NCBI GenBank assembly: GCA_050173345.1
Contig: JBFXKW010000016.1
Span: 1-64,000 of the forward strand
Reading direction: 5' to 3'
Source of the DNA: SHWC01 sp050173345
GTDB lineage: Bacteria; Pseudomonadota; Alphaproteobacteria; UBA828
Length of the DNA stretch: 64,000 bases
Part shown: positions 16,888 to 24,980 of the stretch, in pieces
Layout: each line of letters starts with the position of its first letter
Numbering within the stretch: position 1 is the first letter of the stretch
Notes under the pieces: model-generated
The model's input: the letters and a program-made list of their open reading frames with translations, nothing else
What the model was told of the DNA's origin: nothing
Databases searched by the model: none
Translations under genes and position numbers: made by a program

Positions 16888-17847
16888 GTGCTCGACAACA
16901 TCGTCATCCTCGCCGGCGGCGTCGGCGGCGCCAAGATGGTGCAGGGCTTCGCGGAGCTCTGCGCGCCGGAGCGCCTCGCCGTGATCGGCAACGTCGCCGA
17001 CGATTGGGAGTTTCACGGCCTCTGGGTGTCGCCCGACATCGACACCGTGACCTATACCCTCGCCGGGCTGATCGACGAGGCCAAGGGCTGGGGCGTGCGC
17101 GAGGAGAGCTTCCGCGCGCTCGACGTGCTGAAGCGGCTCGGCAAGGAGACCTGGATGCAGCTCGGCGACCAGGATCTCGGGCTGCACATCTACCGGACTG
17201 AACGGCGCCGGGCCGGCGAGCGGCCGAGCCTGATCGCGCGCGACATCGCGAGGAAGCTCGGCGTCGAGGTGCCGATCCTGCTGCCGACCGACGATCCGAT
17301 CCACACCAAGGTGCAGACGCCGGACGGCTGGCTCGCCTTCCAGGAATATTTCGTGCGCGAGCGCTGCAGCCCGCCGGTCTACGACGTGCGCTTCGACGGC
17401 ATCGAGAGCGCGAGCGCGACGCCCGAGGCGCTCGCCGCGCTCAACGCCGCCGAGCTGATCGTGATCGCGCCGAGCAACCCGATCGTCTCGATCGGCCCGA
17501 TCCTCGCCGTGCCCGGCATCAGGCGCGCGATCGAGCGCAGCAAGGCGCTGCGCGTCGCAATCTCGCCGATCGTCGGCGGGCGCACCATCAAGGGGCCGGC
17601 CGCCGACATGATGCACACCATGGGCCACGACCCGAGCATCGCGGGCGTCGCCACGCTCTATCGGGGGCTGATGGACGCCTTCGTGGTCGACGAGCGCGAC
17701 CGCGACGCGGCGCTGCCGCTCATGCAGGACGGGCTCGCCGTCTGGCTCGAACAGACCGTGATGCAGAGCCGCGCCGACAAGCAGCGCCTCGCCGAACGCA
17801 TCATGCGCCGCGCCGAGCTCGCGCTCCGGGATCGCGGCGCCGCATGA
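16888..17847 (+). CDS. cofD: 2-phospho-L-lactate (or PEP) transferase CofD/FbiA
   Basis: 319 aa, GTG start. The N-terminal GGVGGAKMVQG loop, GNVADDWEFHGLWVSPD and DTVTYTLAG match CofD/FbiA. SNPIVSIGPILAVPGIR and SPIVGGRTIKGPAADMM follow. It transfers the phospho-acyl moiety from the GDP-activated donor made by CofC onto FO, giving F420-0 or dehydro-F420-0. Its stop overlaps the cofC start in ATGA. Which donor acid is used cannot be read from motifs here. Confidence 0.95.
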   Translation: MLDNIVILAGGVGGAKMVQGFAELCAPERLAVIGNVADDWEFHGLWVSPDIDTVTYTLAGLIDEAKGWGVREESFRALDVLKRLGKETWMQLGDQDLGLHIYRTERRRAGERPSLIARDIARKLGVEVPILLPTDDPIHTKVQTPDGWLAFQEYFVRERCSPPVYDVRFDGIESASATPEALAALNAAELIVIAPSNPIVSIGPILAVPGIRRAIERSKALRVAISPIVGGRTIKGPAADMMHTMGHDPSIAGVATLYRGLMDAFVVDERDRDAALPLMQDGLAVWLEQTVMQSRADKQRLAERIMRRAELALRDRGAA

Positions 17848-18497
17848 GCGGCGATCTCGCCATCGTCGTTCCGGTCAAGGATCCGGCGGCGGCCAAGAGC
17901 CGCCTCGCGCCGATCCTTTCGGACGAGGCGCGGCGCGAACTTGCGACCGTGCTGTTCCGCGAGACGCTGCGCTTCTTCCGCACCGCGTTCGCGGCAACGC
18001 CGCTCGTGGTGGTGACCGACGGCGCCGCCTTCGCCGGCGAGGCGGCCGAGGCCGGCGCGACCGTGCTGCGCGACCGGGGCAGCGGCCTGACCGCCGCAGT
18101 CGCGCTCGCCACCGCCTGGACCACCGCGCACGGCTTCCGTTCCCAGCTCGTCATCCCGTCGGACATCGGCGCGCTCCGCCGCGACGAGGTGGCGCGCCTG
18201 ATCGAGCGGCCGCGCGAGGCGCCTTCGGTCGTGCTCTGCCCGTCGGCGGACGAAGGCGGCACCAACGCGCTTCTGACCACGCCGCCGGACGCCGTGCCGA
18301 TCTGGTATGGCGTGGGCTCGTTCGAACGGTTCCGGCGCGAGGCGGCGGCGCGCGACATCCCGGCAGATGTGCTCCGGCTGCCCAACCTCGCGCTCGACCT
18401 CGATACGCCGGAGGACGTGAAGCGCTTCCTCGATTTCGGCCCGCCCGGGCCGGTGCTCGACACGCTGCGCCGATGGGCGACCGCGACAAGCTCCTGA
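17844..18497 (+). CDS. cofC: Phospho-acid guanylyltransferase CofC/FbiD
   Basis: 217 aa nucleotidyltransferase fold. The start AIVVPVKDPAAAKSRLAP is the GTP-binding signature, with PSDIGALRRDE and LALDLDTPEDV later. It activates 2-phospholactate, phosphoenolpyruvate or 3-phosphoglycerate with GTP for CofD; F420-making proteobacteria are known to vary in this choice. It is tightly packed: four-base overlap with cofD and 25-base overlap with cofE. Confidence 0.92.
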   Translation: MSGDLAIVVPVKDPAAAKSRLAPILSDEARRELATVLFRETLRFFRTAFAATPLVVVTDGAAFAGEAAEAGATVLRDRGSGLTAAVALATAWTTAHGFRSQLVIPSDIGALRRDEVARLIERPREAPSVVLCPSADEGGTNALLTTPPDAVPIWYGVGSFERFRREAAARDIPADVLRLPNLALDLDTPEDVKRFLDFGPPGPVLDTLRRWATATSS

Positions 18498-19252
18498 TGC
18501 AGGCGATCCCCGGCCTGCCCGACGTGCGGCCGGGGGACGACGTGGGCGCGCTGCTGCTCGATGCGCTCGCCCGCGCCGGGCTTGCGCTCGAGGAGCGGGA
18601 CATCGTCGTCATCGCGCACAAGATCGTCTCCAAGGCCGAGGGCCGCATCGTGCGCTATGCCGACGTGGTGCCCTCCGAGAAGGCGATCGAGCTCGGCCGC
18701 TCGATCCGCAAGGACCCGCGCAAGGTCGAGCTGATCCTGCGCGAGAGCCGCAGCATCCTGCGCGCGGCGGACCGGCCCGGCCTGCCCGAGGGCATCCTGA
18801 TCGCCGAGCACCGGCTCGGCTTCGTCAGCGCCAACGCGGCGATCGACGAATCGAACGTCGGCGAGGCCGATACAGCGCTGCTCCTGCCCGAGGACCCGGA
18901 CGCCAGCGCGCGCGCCATCCGCAAGACCCTCGAAGCCGCCGCGGGGCGCACCATCGGCGTCGTGATCAGCGACACCTTCGGGCGGCCCTGGCGGCTCGGC
19001 CAGGTCAATGTCGCGGTCGGGCTCGCCGGCGTGCCGGCCTCGCTCGCGCTCGCCGGCCGGCCCGACGCCTATGGCCGCATCCTGCACGTCACCCAGCCGG
19101 CGACCGCGGACGAGCTTGCCGCCGCCGCCGGCCTGCTCATGCCGAAGGACGGCAAGCGGCCGGCGGTCGTGTGCCGCGGCCTGTCATGGCAGCCTTGCGA
19201 AAGCGCGGCGCGCGACCTGATCAGACCCAAGGAAGAGGATTTGTTCCTATGA
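18473..19252 (+). CDS. cofE: Coenzyme F420-0:L-glutamate ligase CofE
   Basis: 259 aa, single-domain CofE. Conserved parts are IVVIAHKIVSKAEGR, VELILRESRSILR, DESNVG, and SDTFGRPWRLGQVNVA. It adds the glutamate tail with GTP. The C-terminal FMN-reductase domain of actinobacterial FbiB is absent, so if dehydro-F420-0 is the intermediate a separate reductase is needed. It starts inside the end of cofC and its stop overlaps the npdG start (ATGA). Confidence 0.94.
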   Translation: MGDRDKLLMQAIPGLPDVRPGDDVGALLLDALARAGLALEERDIVVIAHKIVSKAEGRIVRYADVVPSEKAIELGRSIRKDPRKVELILRESRSILRAADRPGLPEGILIAEHRLGFVSANAAIDESNVGEADTALLLPEDPDASARAIRKTLEAAAGRTIGVVISDTFGRPWRLGQVNVAVGLAGVPASLALAGRPDAYGRILHVTQPATADELAAAAGLLMPKDGKRPAVVCRGLSWQPCESAARDLIRPKEEDLFL

Positions 19253-19920
19253 CCATCGCCATCGTCGGGGGCACCGGGCCGCAGGGTCGCGGCCTCGCGC
19301 TCCGCTTTGCCAAGGCCGGCGTCGATGTCGCGCTCGGCTCACGCGACGCCGCCCGCGCCGCGGAAACCGCCGCGGCGCTCGCCGGGCAACTGCCGGGTGC
19401 GGCGGGGCGCATCTCCGGGCTCGACAATCGCGGCGCGGTCGCGGCGGCCGAGGAGATCGTGCTGCTCTGCGTGCCCTATAGCGCCCATGACGACACGCTC
19501 GACGATATCGCGGACGGGCTCGGCGGCAAGATCCTGGTCGATGTCGCGGTGCCGCTCGCCGAGGGCGACCCCAAGCGCATCGCCATGCCGCCCGAAGGCT
19601 CGGCCACCGAAGCGGCGCAGAAGAGGCTGGGCCCCGGCGTCAAGGTGGTCGGCGCGCTCCACAACGTCTCGGCCTATGTGCTGAGCGCGCTCGACCAGCC
19701 GATCAACTGCGACATCCTGGTCTGCGGCGACGACCTCGAAGGGAAGCAGAAGGTGATGGCGCTGATCGAGCGCATCGGCGTCAAGGCCTACAATGGCGGG
19801 CCGGCGGAAAGCGCACGCTGCATCGAGGCGATCACCGCCCTCCTGATCCGCCTCAACATCTCGAAGGCGACCCCCTTCAAGCACGCCGGCATCAGGATCT
19901 GGGCGGAGGGCACGCCGTAG
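19249..19920 (+). CDS. npdG: F420H2:NADP+ oxidoreductase
   Basis: 223 aa. N-terminal NADP loop GGTGPQGRGLA (from residue 7) with GSRD downstream for the 2'-phosphate. Later segments AEEIVLLCVPYSAH, GALHNVSA and PAESARCIEAITALLI match the family. It reduces F420 with NADPH, supplying F420H2 to the LLM oxidoreductase encoded at the other end of the locus. It is the last gene of the operon; palindromic repeats follow. Confidence 0.92.
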   Translation: MTIAIVGGTGPQGRGLALRFAKAGVDVALGSRDAARAAETAAALAGQLPGAAGRISGLDNRGAVAAAEEIVLLCVPYSAHDDTLDDIADGLGGKILVDVAVPLAEGDPKRIAMPPEGSATEAAQKRLGPGVKVVGALHNVSAYVLSALDQPINCDILVCGDDLEGKQKVMALIERIGVKAYNGGPAESARCIEAITALLIRLNISKATPFKHAGIRIWAEGTP

Positions 19921-19929
19921 CGAAACGAA

Positions 19930-20200
19930 CCCAATTCGTCATTGCCGGGCTTGACCCGGCAATCCAGGGGCAGCGGCACTGCGGCTGCCGCGAAAGACTG
20001 GATTGCCCGATCAAGTCGGGCAATGACGGAAAAAGAACGTGCCCGGGTGGCGAAGGCCGGTGCTGCCGGTTGCGCACGGCGTTCTCTTTTTCGTCATGCC
20101 CCGGCTTGACCGGGGCATCCATGTCGGCAACGTGCTCGCTGCGAGATGGATTGCCGGGTTGATCCCCCGGTCAAGCCGGGGGACGGCAATGACGACCTGA
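19930..20200. repeat. Two intergenic palindromic repeat units
   Basis: Unit one: GTCATTGCCGGGCTTGAC with its partner ATCAAGTCGGGCAATGAC about 70 bp on. Unit two: GTCATGCCCCGGCTTGAC with GTCAAGCCGGGGGACGGC downstream. These match the widespread GTCATTGCCGGG-CTTGAC type of alphaproteobacterial intergenic repeat. No gene is visible. They separate the F420 operon from the convergent thyX and could terminate both. Confidence 0.75.
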
Positions 20201-20245
20201 GTGGAGGCAACCGTCAGTGCGCCCCTTCCCCAACCCTCGATCCGC

Positions 20246-21286
20246 TCACGGCTCCCTGCCGAGATGGGCCATCAGTTCGCGCCATTCGCGGGGGGAGAGG
20301 CCGCTTTCCTCCTGGCTCAGCGTCTCGCCCGCCATGAGACGCCTGACCACGCCGAGGTCGCCGGCCGAGAGCCGCACGCCGCCCATCACATAGTCCTCGA
20401 ACGCCTCGTAGCTGAGCGGCACCCAGCGCCTGACGATGTCGGCGATCGCCTCGGCATAGACGCGAATCTCATACTGCGCGTGGGCGTCGGCGCGCAGGCT
20501 CAGGAAATGCAGCAGGTTGTGCAGGTCGCACTTCCAATACCACTCGGTATAAAAGTTGGTCGGCAGCACCATGCGGGCCAGCTCGCGCGCGAGGCCCTTG
20601 GCATCCGGGTCGATCGGCGCGCCGGCATGCTCGTTGAGCAGCTTCTCGTAATTGGTGTAGGCGCGCCGGCTCTCGGCCCGGATCAGGCGCACCGCCTCGG
20701 CCGCCTCCTCGGGCGTGAGCCGCTCGGCGCGGCCCTGCTTGTTGGAGCGCGACTGGGCGGCGAGATGGCGTGCCTCGCGCTGGCGCCATTCGTCGCCGAG
20801 CAGGTCGATCTGGCCGCCCTCCTCGCGCAGCCGGGCGAGCCGGGTGTCGATGGCGCCCTCGTCGGGCACGTAGAACTCGCGGCTCAGGATCGAGTAGCGC
20901 GCGGAATACTCGTTCACGTTCGCGGTGCGGTGCCGGATCCACTGTCGCGCCACGAAGATCGGCAGCTTCACGTGCAGCTTGAGCTCGCACATCTCGAACG
21001 GCGTGGTGTGCCGGTGGCGCATCAGGTAGCGGATCAGGCCACGATCGGAGGAGACCTTGGAGGTTCCCTTGCCATAGGAGACGCGCGCCGCCTGCACCAC
21101 GGCGCCGTCATCGCCCATATAGTCGACGAGCCGGACGAAGCCGCGGTCGAGCACCGGCTGGACGACGTAGAGGATGTCTTCGAGCGCGGGCACGGTGGCG
21201 CGCCGCGTGGCGTGCTCGGTCGCCCGCAACGCCTCGATCTCGGCCTCCGCCGCCGTCGTTTTCAGCTTTTCCGGCTCGCCCGTCAT
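20246..21286 (-). CDS. thyX: FAD-dependent thymidylate synthase
   Basis: 346 aa, longer than minimal ThyX (about 220-250) as is common in alphaproteobacteria. The signature RHRTANVNEYSARYS lies at 118-132 and contains the RHR...S dUMP/FAD residues; TPFEMCELKLHVKLPIF precedes it. It makes dTMP from dUMP with methylene-THF and NAD(P)H. The start chosen has AGGGGAGGG upstream, five codons inside the longest reading. It is divergent from the tmRNA gene. Confidence 0.95.
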   Translation of the reverse strand: MTGEPEKLKTTAAEAEIEALRATEHATRRATVPALEDILYVVQPVLDRGFVRLVDYMGDDGAVVQAARVSYGKGTSKVSSDRGLIRYLMRHRHTTPFEMCELKLHVKLPIFVARQWIRHRTANVNEYSARYSILSREFYVPDEGAIDTRLARLREEGGQIDLLGDEWRQREARHLAAQSRSNKQGRAERLTPEEAAEAVRLIRAESRRAYTNYEKLLNEHAGAPIDPDAKGLARELARMVLPTNFYTEWYWKCDLHNLLHFLSLRADAHAQYEIRVYAEAIADIVRRWVPLSYEAFEDYVMGGVRLSAGDLGVVRRLMAGETLSQEESGLSPREWRELMAHLGREP

Positions 21287-21368
21287 CGCCCTCCCCTGCA
21301 CCGAACCGGCGGACTTTACGCCGCGCCGTACCCTGCCCGAAACACTTTCAACCGGCCGAAACGCTGCC

Positions 21369-21374
21369 TATATT
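21369..21374 (+). promoter_or_regulatory. Likely -10 box of the tmRNA promoter
   Basis: TATATT sits just ahead of the start of the tmRNA acceptor half. A weak -35-like CTTTCA lies 18 bp upstream. The region between thyX and ssrA is otherwise featureless. Confidence 0.45.
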
Positions 21375-21379
21375 AGGGG

Positions 21380-21668
21380 CGTCGGCGGGCGACCGCCGAC
21401 TATGGCGATAAACGCCTCACGGAATAGGCGTGACGGACCCGGGGGCAGTGCCCGGCGCCTCCACCACTCCCGCGAAGGGCGGCGCGCTGCGCCGGCTGAG
21501 GGGGCGATACAGGCTCGACGTGCGCAATAAAGGTGTGGTTTTTGCCCGGTATGGTACCGCCGTTATCGGACCGATTCACAAGTGCCAACGATAACGAGAT
21601 GGCGCTCGCTGCCTAGTCATAGGTAAGCGCGGTCCGGGGGGCACCGGGCAACAGAAGCCCCCCACTTC
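21380..21668 (+). ncRNA. ssrA: Transfer-messenger RNA, permuted two-piece form
   Basis: The acceptor half comes first and ends CGCCTCC-ACCA (21456-21466). Its T-arm stem CCGGG/CCCGG encloses loop GGCAGTG. After a spacer, the coding half begins GGGGGCGATACAGG (from 21500), and GGGGGCG pairs with CGCCTCC to rebuild the acceptor stem with one G-U. The resume codon and tag lie at 21584-21616: GCC AAC GAT AAC GAG ATG GCG CTC GCT GCC TAG, giving ANDNEMALAA. C-rich and G-rich segments near 21636-21664 form the downstream pseudoknot. Outer ends are approximate. It rescues stalled ribosomes with SmpB; sspB follows. Confidence 0.93.
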
Positions 21669-21708
21669 TCAAGGACGCGCCGCATATAGCGGCGGGGGAC
21701 GGCTGGCG

Positions 21709-22218
21709 GTGAGCAAGGACCTGATCGGGTATGACGGCTTGGTGGATTCGGCGCTGCGCAGCGTGGTCCGCCGGGCGTTGGCGTCTGCGGCCGAGCACGG
21801 GCTGCGCGGCAGCCATCATTTCTACGTTTCGTTCCGCACCGGCTTTCCGGGCGTCGTGATGCCCGATTTCCTGCGCGAGCGTTATCCCGACGAGATGACG
21901 ATCGTGCTGCAGCACCAGTTCTGGGCGCTCGAAGCCGGCGACGACGCCTTCTCGGTCACGCTCTCCTTCAATAAGGCGCCGCAGAACCTGAAGATTCCCT
22001 ACGCGGCGATCACCCGCTTCGCCGACCCCGGCGTCAAGTTCGGCCTGCAGTTCACGCCGGCCGGCGAGGGCCCGGCCCAGAATGTCGGGCGCAGCGGGCT
22101 GCCGGCGGTGCAGCCGGCGCCGGCCGCAGCCGAAGCCAAGGCACCGGCCGAGCCGGAACCGCCGCGCGACGAAGCCGCCGAGAACATCGTCCGGCTCGAC
22201 ACCTTCCGGAAGAAGTGA
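21709..22218 (+). CDS. sspB: SspB-family ClpXP adaptor
   Basis: 169 aa, GTG start after GGGGGAC. The fold signatures SHHFYVSFRT, MPDFLRERYPDEMTIVLQHQFW and VTLSFNKAPQNLKIPYAAIT are those of alphaproteobacterial SspB. A linker rich in Ala/Pro/Glu and a short C-terminal IVRLDTFRKK resemble the ClpX-docking tail. It delivers ssrA-tagged proteins to ClpXP. Its gene begins about 40 bp after the tmRNA, so tag and adaptor are neighbours. It overlaps the next start in GTGA. Confidence 0.92.
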   Translation: MSKDLIGYDGLVDSALRSVVRRALASAAEHGLRGSHHFYVSFRTGFPGVVMPDFLRERYPDEMTIVLQHQFWALEAGDDAFSVTLSFNKAPQNLKIPYAAITRFADPGVKFGLQFTPAGEGPAQNVGRSGLPAVQPAPAAAEAKAPAEPEPPRDEAAENIVRLDTFRKK

Positions 22219-22607
22219 GCCCGAAGGCGGGCGGCCCTGCGGGTCGAACGCCGCGGCGCGGCAACCCGCCCGTCGTCGATCGGCTGATCGCGCGCCTGAC
22301 GCCGCTCGGCGACGTCAAGGCGCGCGCCATGTTCGGCGGGCATGGCTTCTATCTCGACGGCGTCTTCTTCGCGATCGCGGCCGGCGAGCGCATCTTCTTC
22401 AAGGTCGATGGGCAGACCCGCGCGCGCTATGAGGGCGCCGGCATGGCGGCGTTCCGGCCGTTCGACGATCACATGGTGCTGCGCTCCTACTACGAGGTGC
22501 CGGCCGCCGTGCTGGCCGACGGCGAGGCCCTGCTCGCCTGGGCCGCCGAGTCCCAAGCGGCGGCGCGGCGCGTGGGCGCGGCCAAGGCCGGGCGCAGGCG
22601 CCGCTGA
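22215..22607 (+). CDS. TfoX/Sxy N-terminal-domain protein
   Basis: 130 aa. LTPLGDVKARAMFGGHGFYLDGVFFAI and FFKVDGQTRARYEGAGM are the TfoX N-domain. The C-terminal TfoX domain is missing, and the tail is Arg-rich. Sxy activates competence genes with CRP in gammaproteobacteria; the role of short alphaproteobacterial versions is unknown. GTG start overlapping the sspB stop, and one-base overlap with the LysE gene, place it inside an operon. Confidence 0.85.
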   Translation: MSPKAGGPAGRTPRRGNPPVVDRLIARLTPLGDVKARAMFGGHGFYLDGVFFAIAAGERIFFKVDGQTRARYEGAGMAAFRPFDDHMVLRSYYEVPAAVLADGEALLAWAAESQAAARRVGAAKAGRRRR

Positions 22608-23257
22608 TGCCGCTCGACCCGACGCTCTTCATCGGCTTCATCGTCGCCGCCGTCCTCATCGTCATCTCGCCCGGGCCGGACACCCTCCTCGTGCTGCGCT
22701 ACACGCTGCTCGGCGGCCGCCGCGTCGGCTTCGCCACCGTCTCCGGCGTGCAGCTCGGCATCCTCTGCCACATCGCGGCGGCGGTGCTCGGCCTCTCGGT
22801 GCTGATCCTCTCGGTGCCGATCGTGTTCAAGGCGATCGCCGTTGCCGGCACGCTCTACCTCGCCTTCATCGGCGTGCAGAGCCTGCGCGCCGGCACGCTC
22901 GGCATCGAGACGGAAACCGCCGGCCATGCGCTCGCGGTCGGGCGGCTGCGCGCCATCCGCGACGCGGTCATCACCAACCTGCTCAACCCGAAGATCATCA
23001 TGCTGTTCGTCGCCCTGATGCCGAACTTCGTGGCGCCGGCGCGCGCCGCCGTGCCGCTGCAACTGGCGCTGCTCGGCGCGACCCTGCTCGCGATCAACAT
23101 CGTCTGGCAGGTCGGGCTCGTGCTCGGCGCCGACCAGCTCAGGCGCTGGCTGTGGCGGCGCGCCGTGCAGCGCGCCATTGCGATCGTCACGGGCCTCGTC
23201 TTCATCGGCTTCGCGGTGCTGCTGTTTGTCGAGCACGTCGTGCCGATCGGCGGATGA
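22607..23257 (+). CDS. LysE/RhtB-family amino acid exporter
   Basis: 216 aa with about six hydrophobic segments. The family marker ISPGPDTLLVLR lies in the first loop and NPKIIMLFVALMPNF in the middle. Such inner-membrane proteins export amino acids or their derivatives by proton antiport. The substrate is not predictable. Its stop overlaps the next ATG (ATGA). Confidence 0.92.
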   Translation: MPLDPTLFIGFIVAAVLIVISPGPDTLLVLRYTLLGGRRVGFATVSGVQLGILCHIAAAVLGLSVLILSVPIVFKAIAVAGTLYLAFIGVQSLRAGTLGIETETAGHALAVGRLRAIRDAVITNLLNPKIIMLFVALMPNFVAPARAAVPLQLALLGATLLAINIVWQVGLVLGADQLRRWLWRRAVQRAIAIVTGLVFIGFAVLLFVEHVVPIGG

Positions 23258-24567
23258 GAGCGCGACGCCCGCCGAAGCGGCCACGGCCACCGGCCGCCGC
23301 AAACGCGGTCGAGCTGCGGATCGAGCGGCTCGGCGCGCACGGCGACGGCATCGCCCGGCACGGCGAACGGCGCGTCTTCGTGCCGCTCGCGCTGCCCGGC
23401 GAGCTTGTGCGCGCCACCATCGAGGCGGAGACGGCCGAGGGCAGCCGCGCGCGCCTCCTCGACATCATCGAGGCATCACCGGCACGCATAGAGCCGCCAT
23501 GCCCGCATTTCGGCGCGTGCGGCGGCTGCACGCTCCAGCACCTCGACGATGCGTCCTATGCCGCGTTCAAGACGGCGCGGATCACGGATGCGCTGCGGCA
23601 GCGCGGCATCGACGACGCGCCGCTCGAACCGCTGGTCCGGGTGGCGCCGGGCTCGCGGCGGCGCGTCAGGCTCGCCGCCGGCCGGCAGGGGCGCACCGTT
23701 GCGCTCGGCTTCCGCGCCGCGCGCGGCCGGGTGATCGTCGACCTGAACGCCTGCCCGATCATGCGGCCCGCCATCGAAGCAACACTGCCCGCGCTGCGCG
23801 CCGGCCTGATCGACGTGCTCGACGATCGCGCGGAGGTCGAGATCGGAATCACCGAAGCCGCAAACGGTCTCGACGTTCTCCTGTTCGGCCTCGATGCCGG
23901 CAGCGCGGAACGGCAGGCGCGGCTCGCCGACCTGGCCCGCGCGCTCGGCTTGGCGCGGCTCTCGGTACGTACCGACGCACGCCGGCCGGCCGAGCCCGTC
24001 ATGGTCCAGGCCCAGCCCATCGTCCGCTTCGCCGAAATCCCGGTCGACCTGCCGCCTGACTGCTTCATCCAGCCGACCGCGGCGGGCGAGGCCGCCATGA
24101 CGGCGGCGCTGCTCGACGCCGCCTCGGGCGCGAAGCGCGCCGCCGATCTCTATTGCGGGCTCGGCACGTTCAGCCTGCCGCTGGTAAGCGTGGGCCTCCG
24201 GGTCGACGCCTATGATTCGGCCGGCGAAGCGGTCGCCGCCTTGGACGCGGCGGCGCGGCGCGCGGGGCTCGCCGACCGGCTCAACGCGGCACGCCGCGAC
24301 CTCGCCTGGACGCCGCTCGAGGCGGCCGCCCTGTCAGGCCACGACCTCGTGGCGTTCGATCCGCCGCGGGCCGGCGCGGCCAGGCAGGCCGCCGAGATCG
24401 CGGCCTCCCGCGTGCCGACCGTGGCCGCCGCATCCTGCAACCCGGCCAGCTTCGCGCGCGACGCCCGCCTCCTGATCGATGGCGGCTATCGACTTAAGCG
24501 TTTGATCCCGCTTGATCAATTTTTATGGTCTCCCCATATCGAACTGATGGCCACGTTCATGCGTTAA
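23254..24567 (+). CDS. TrmA/RlmD-family RNA (uracil-C5) methyltransferase
   Basis: 437 aa. An N-terminal TRAM-like part (ELRIERLGAHGDGIARHGERRVFVP) is followed by an iron-sulfur motif CPHFGACGGC. The Rossmann motif DLYCGLGTFSLPL, then VAFDPPRAGA, and the catalytic segment AASCNPASFARD complete it. It methylates U in 23S rRNA or tRNA with SAM. The start is the ATG overlapping the lysE-type stop; the much longer open frame upstream is antisense-like and not coding. Confidence 0.9.
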   Translation: MRARRPPKRPRPPAAANAVELRIERLGAHGDGIARHGERRVFVPLALPGELVRATIEAETAEGSRARLLDIIEASPARIEPPCPHFGACGGCTLQHLDDASYAAFKTARITDALRQRGIDDAPLEPLVRVAPGSRRRVRLAAGRQGRTVALGFRAARGRVIVDLNACPIMRPAIEATLPALRAGLIDVLDDRAEVEIGITEAANGLDVLLFGLDAGSAERQARLADLARALGLARLSVRTDARRPAEPVMVQAQPIVRFAEIPVDLPPDCFIQPTAAGEAAMTAALLDAASGAKRAADLYCGLGTFSLPLVSVGLRVDAYDSAGEAVAALDAAARRAGLADRLNAARRDLAWTPLEAAALSGHDLVAFDPPRAGAARQAAEIAASRVPTVAAASCNPASFARDARLLIDGGYRLKRLIPLDQFLWSPHIELMATFMR

Positions 24568-24713
24568 AGGGGTAACGGGGAACCGACCGCCCGGAAAAAT
24601 GCCATTTTCTTGGCCGGCTGGCGGCCTACTTATGCCGATAGAAGTAGATGGTCGCCGAACCACGGAGGCGGTGGAGAGGAGATGCGGAACGAAGGCTTTA
24701 GGTGAGGAATTTG

Positions 24714-24980
24714 GTGAAAACCATGGCTGGTATCAAAAAGCACTCGGTCGTTCTCGACGGGCACAAGACGTCCGTCTCCCTCGAACCCGCTTTCTGGCGT
24801 GCGCTCAGCGAGATCGCCGACAGCGAGGGCCGCTCGCTGAACGCGCTGATCTCGGAGGTGGACCGCAGCCGCGACGGCAACCTGTCGAGCGCGCTCCGTC
24901 TCTACGTCCTCTCCGCGCTCGAAGCGCGCGCGAGGAACGTTTCCTCTAACGAGGCGGCGCCTCGGGAACTACACGCTTAA
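24714..24980 (+). CDS. Ribbon-helix-helix protein
   Basis: About 88 aa. HSVVLDGHKTSVSLEPAFWRALSEIADSEG splits into a beta strand and helix of an RHH_4-type DNA-binding domain, with LNALISEVD as the second helix. GTG start after AGGAA; ATG three codons later is the alternative. No toxin partner is adjacent. Its 3' end overlaps the 3' end of the convergent AsmA gene by 35 bp. Confidence 0.8.
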   Translation: MKTMAGIKKHSVVLDGHKTSVSLEPAFWRALSEIADSEGRSLNALISEVDRSRDGNLSSALRLYVLSALEARARNVSSNEAAPRELHA

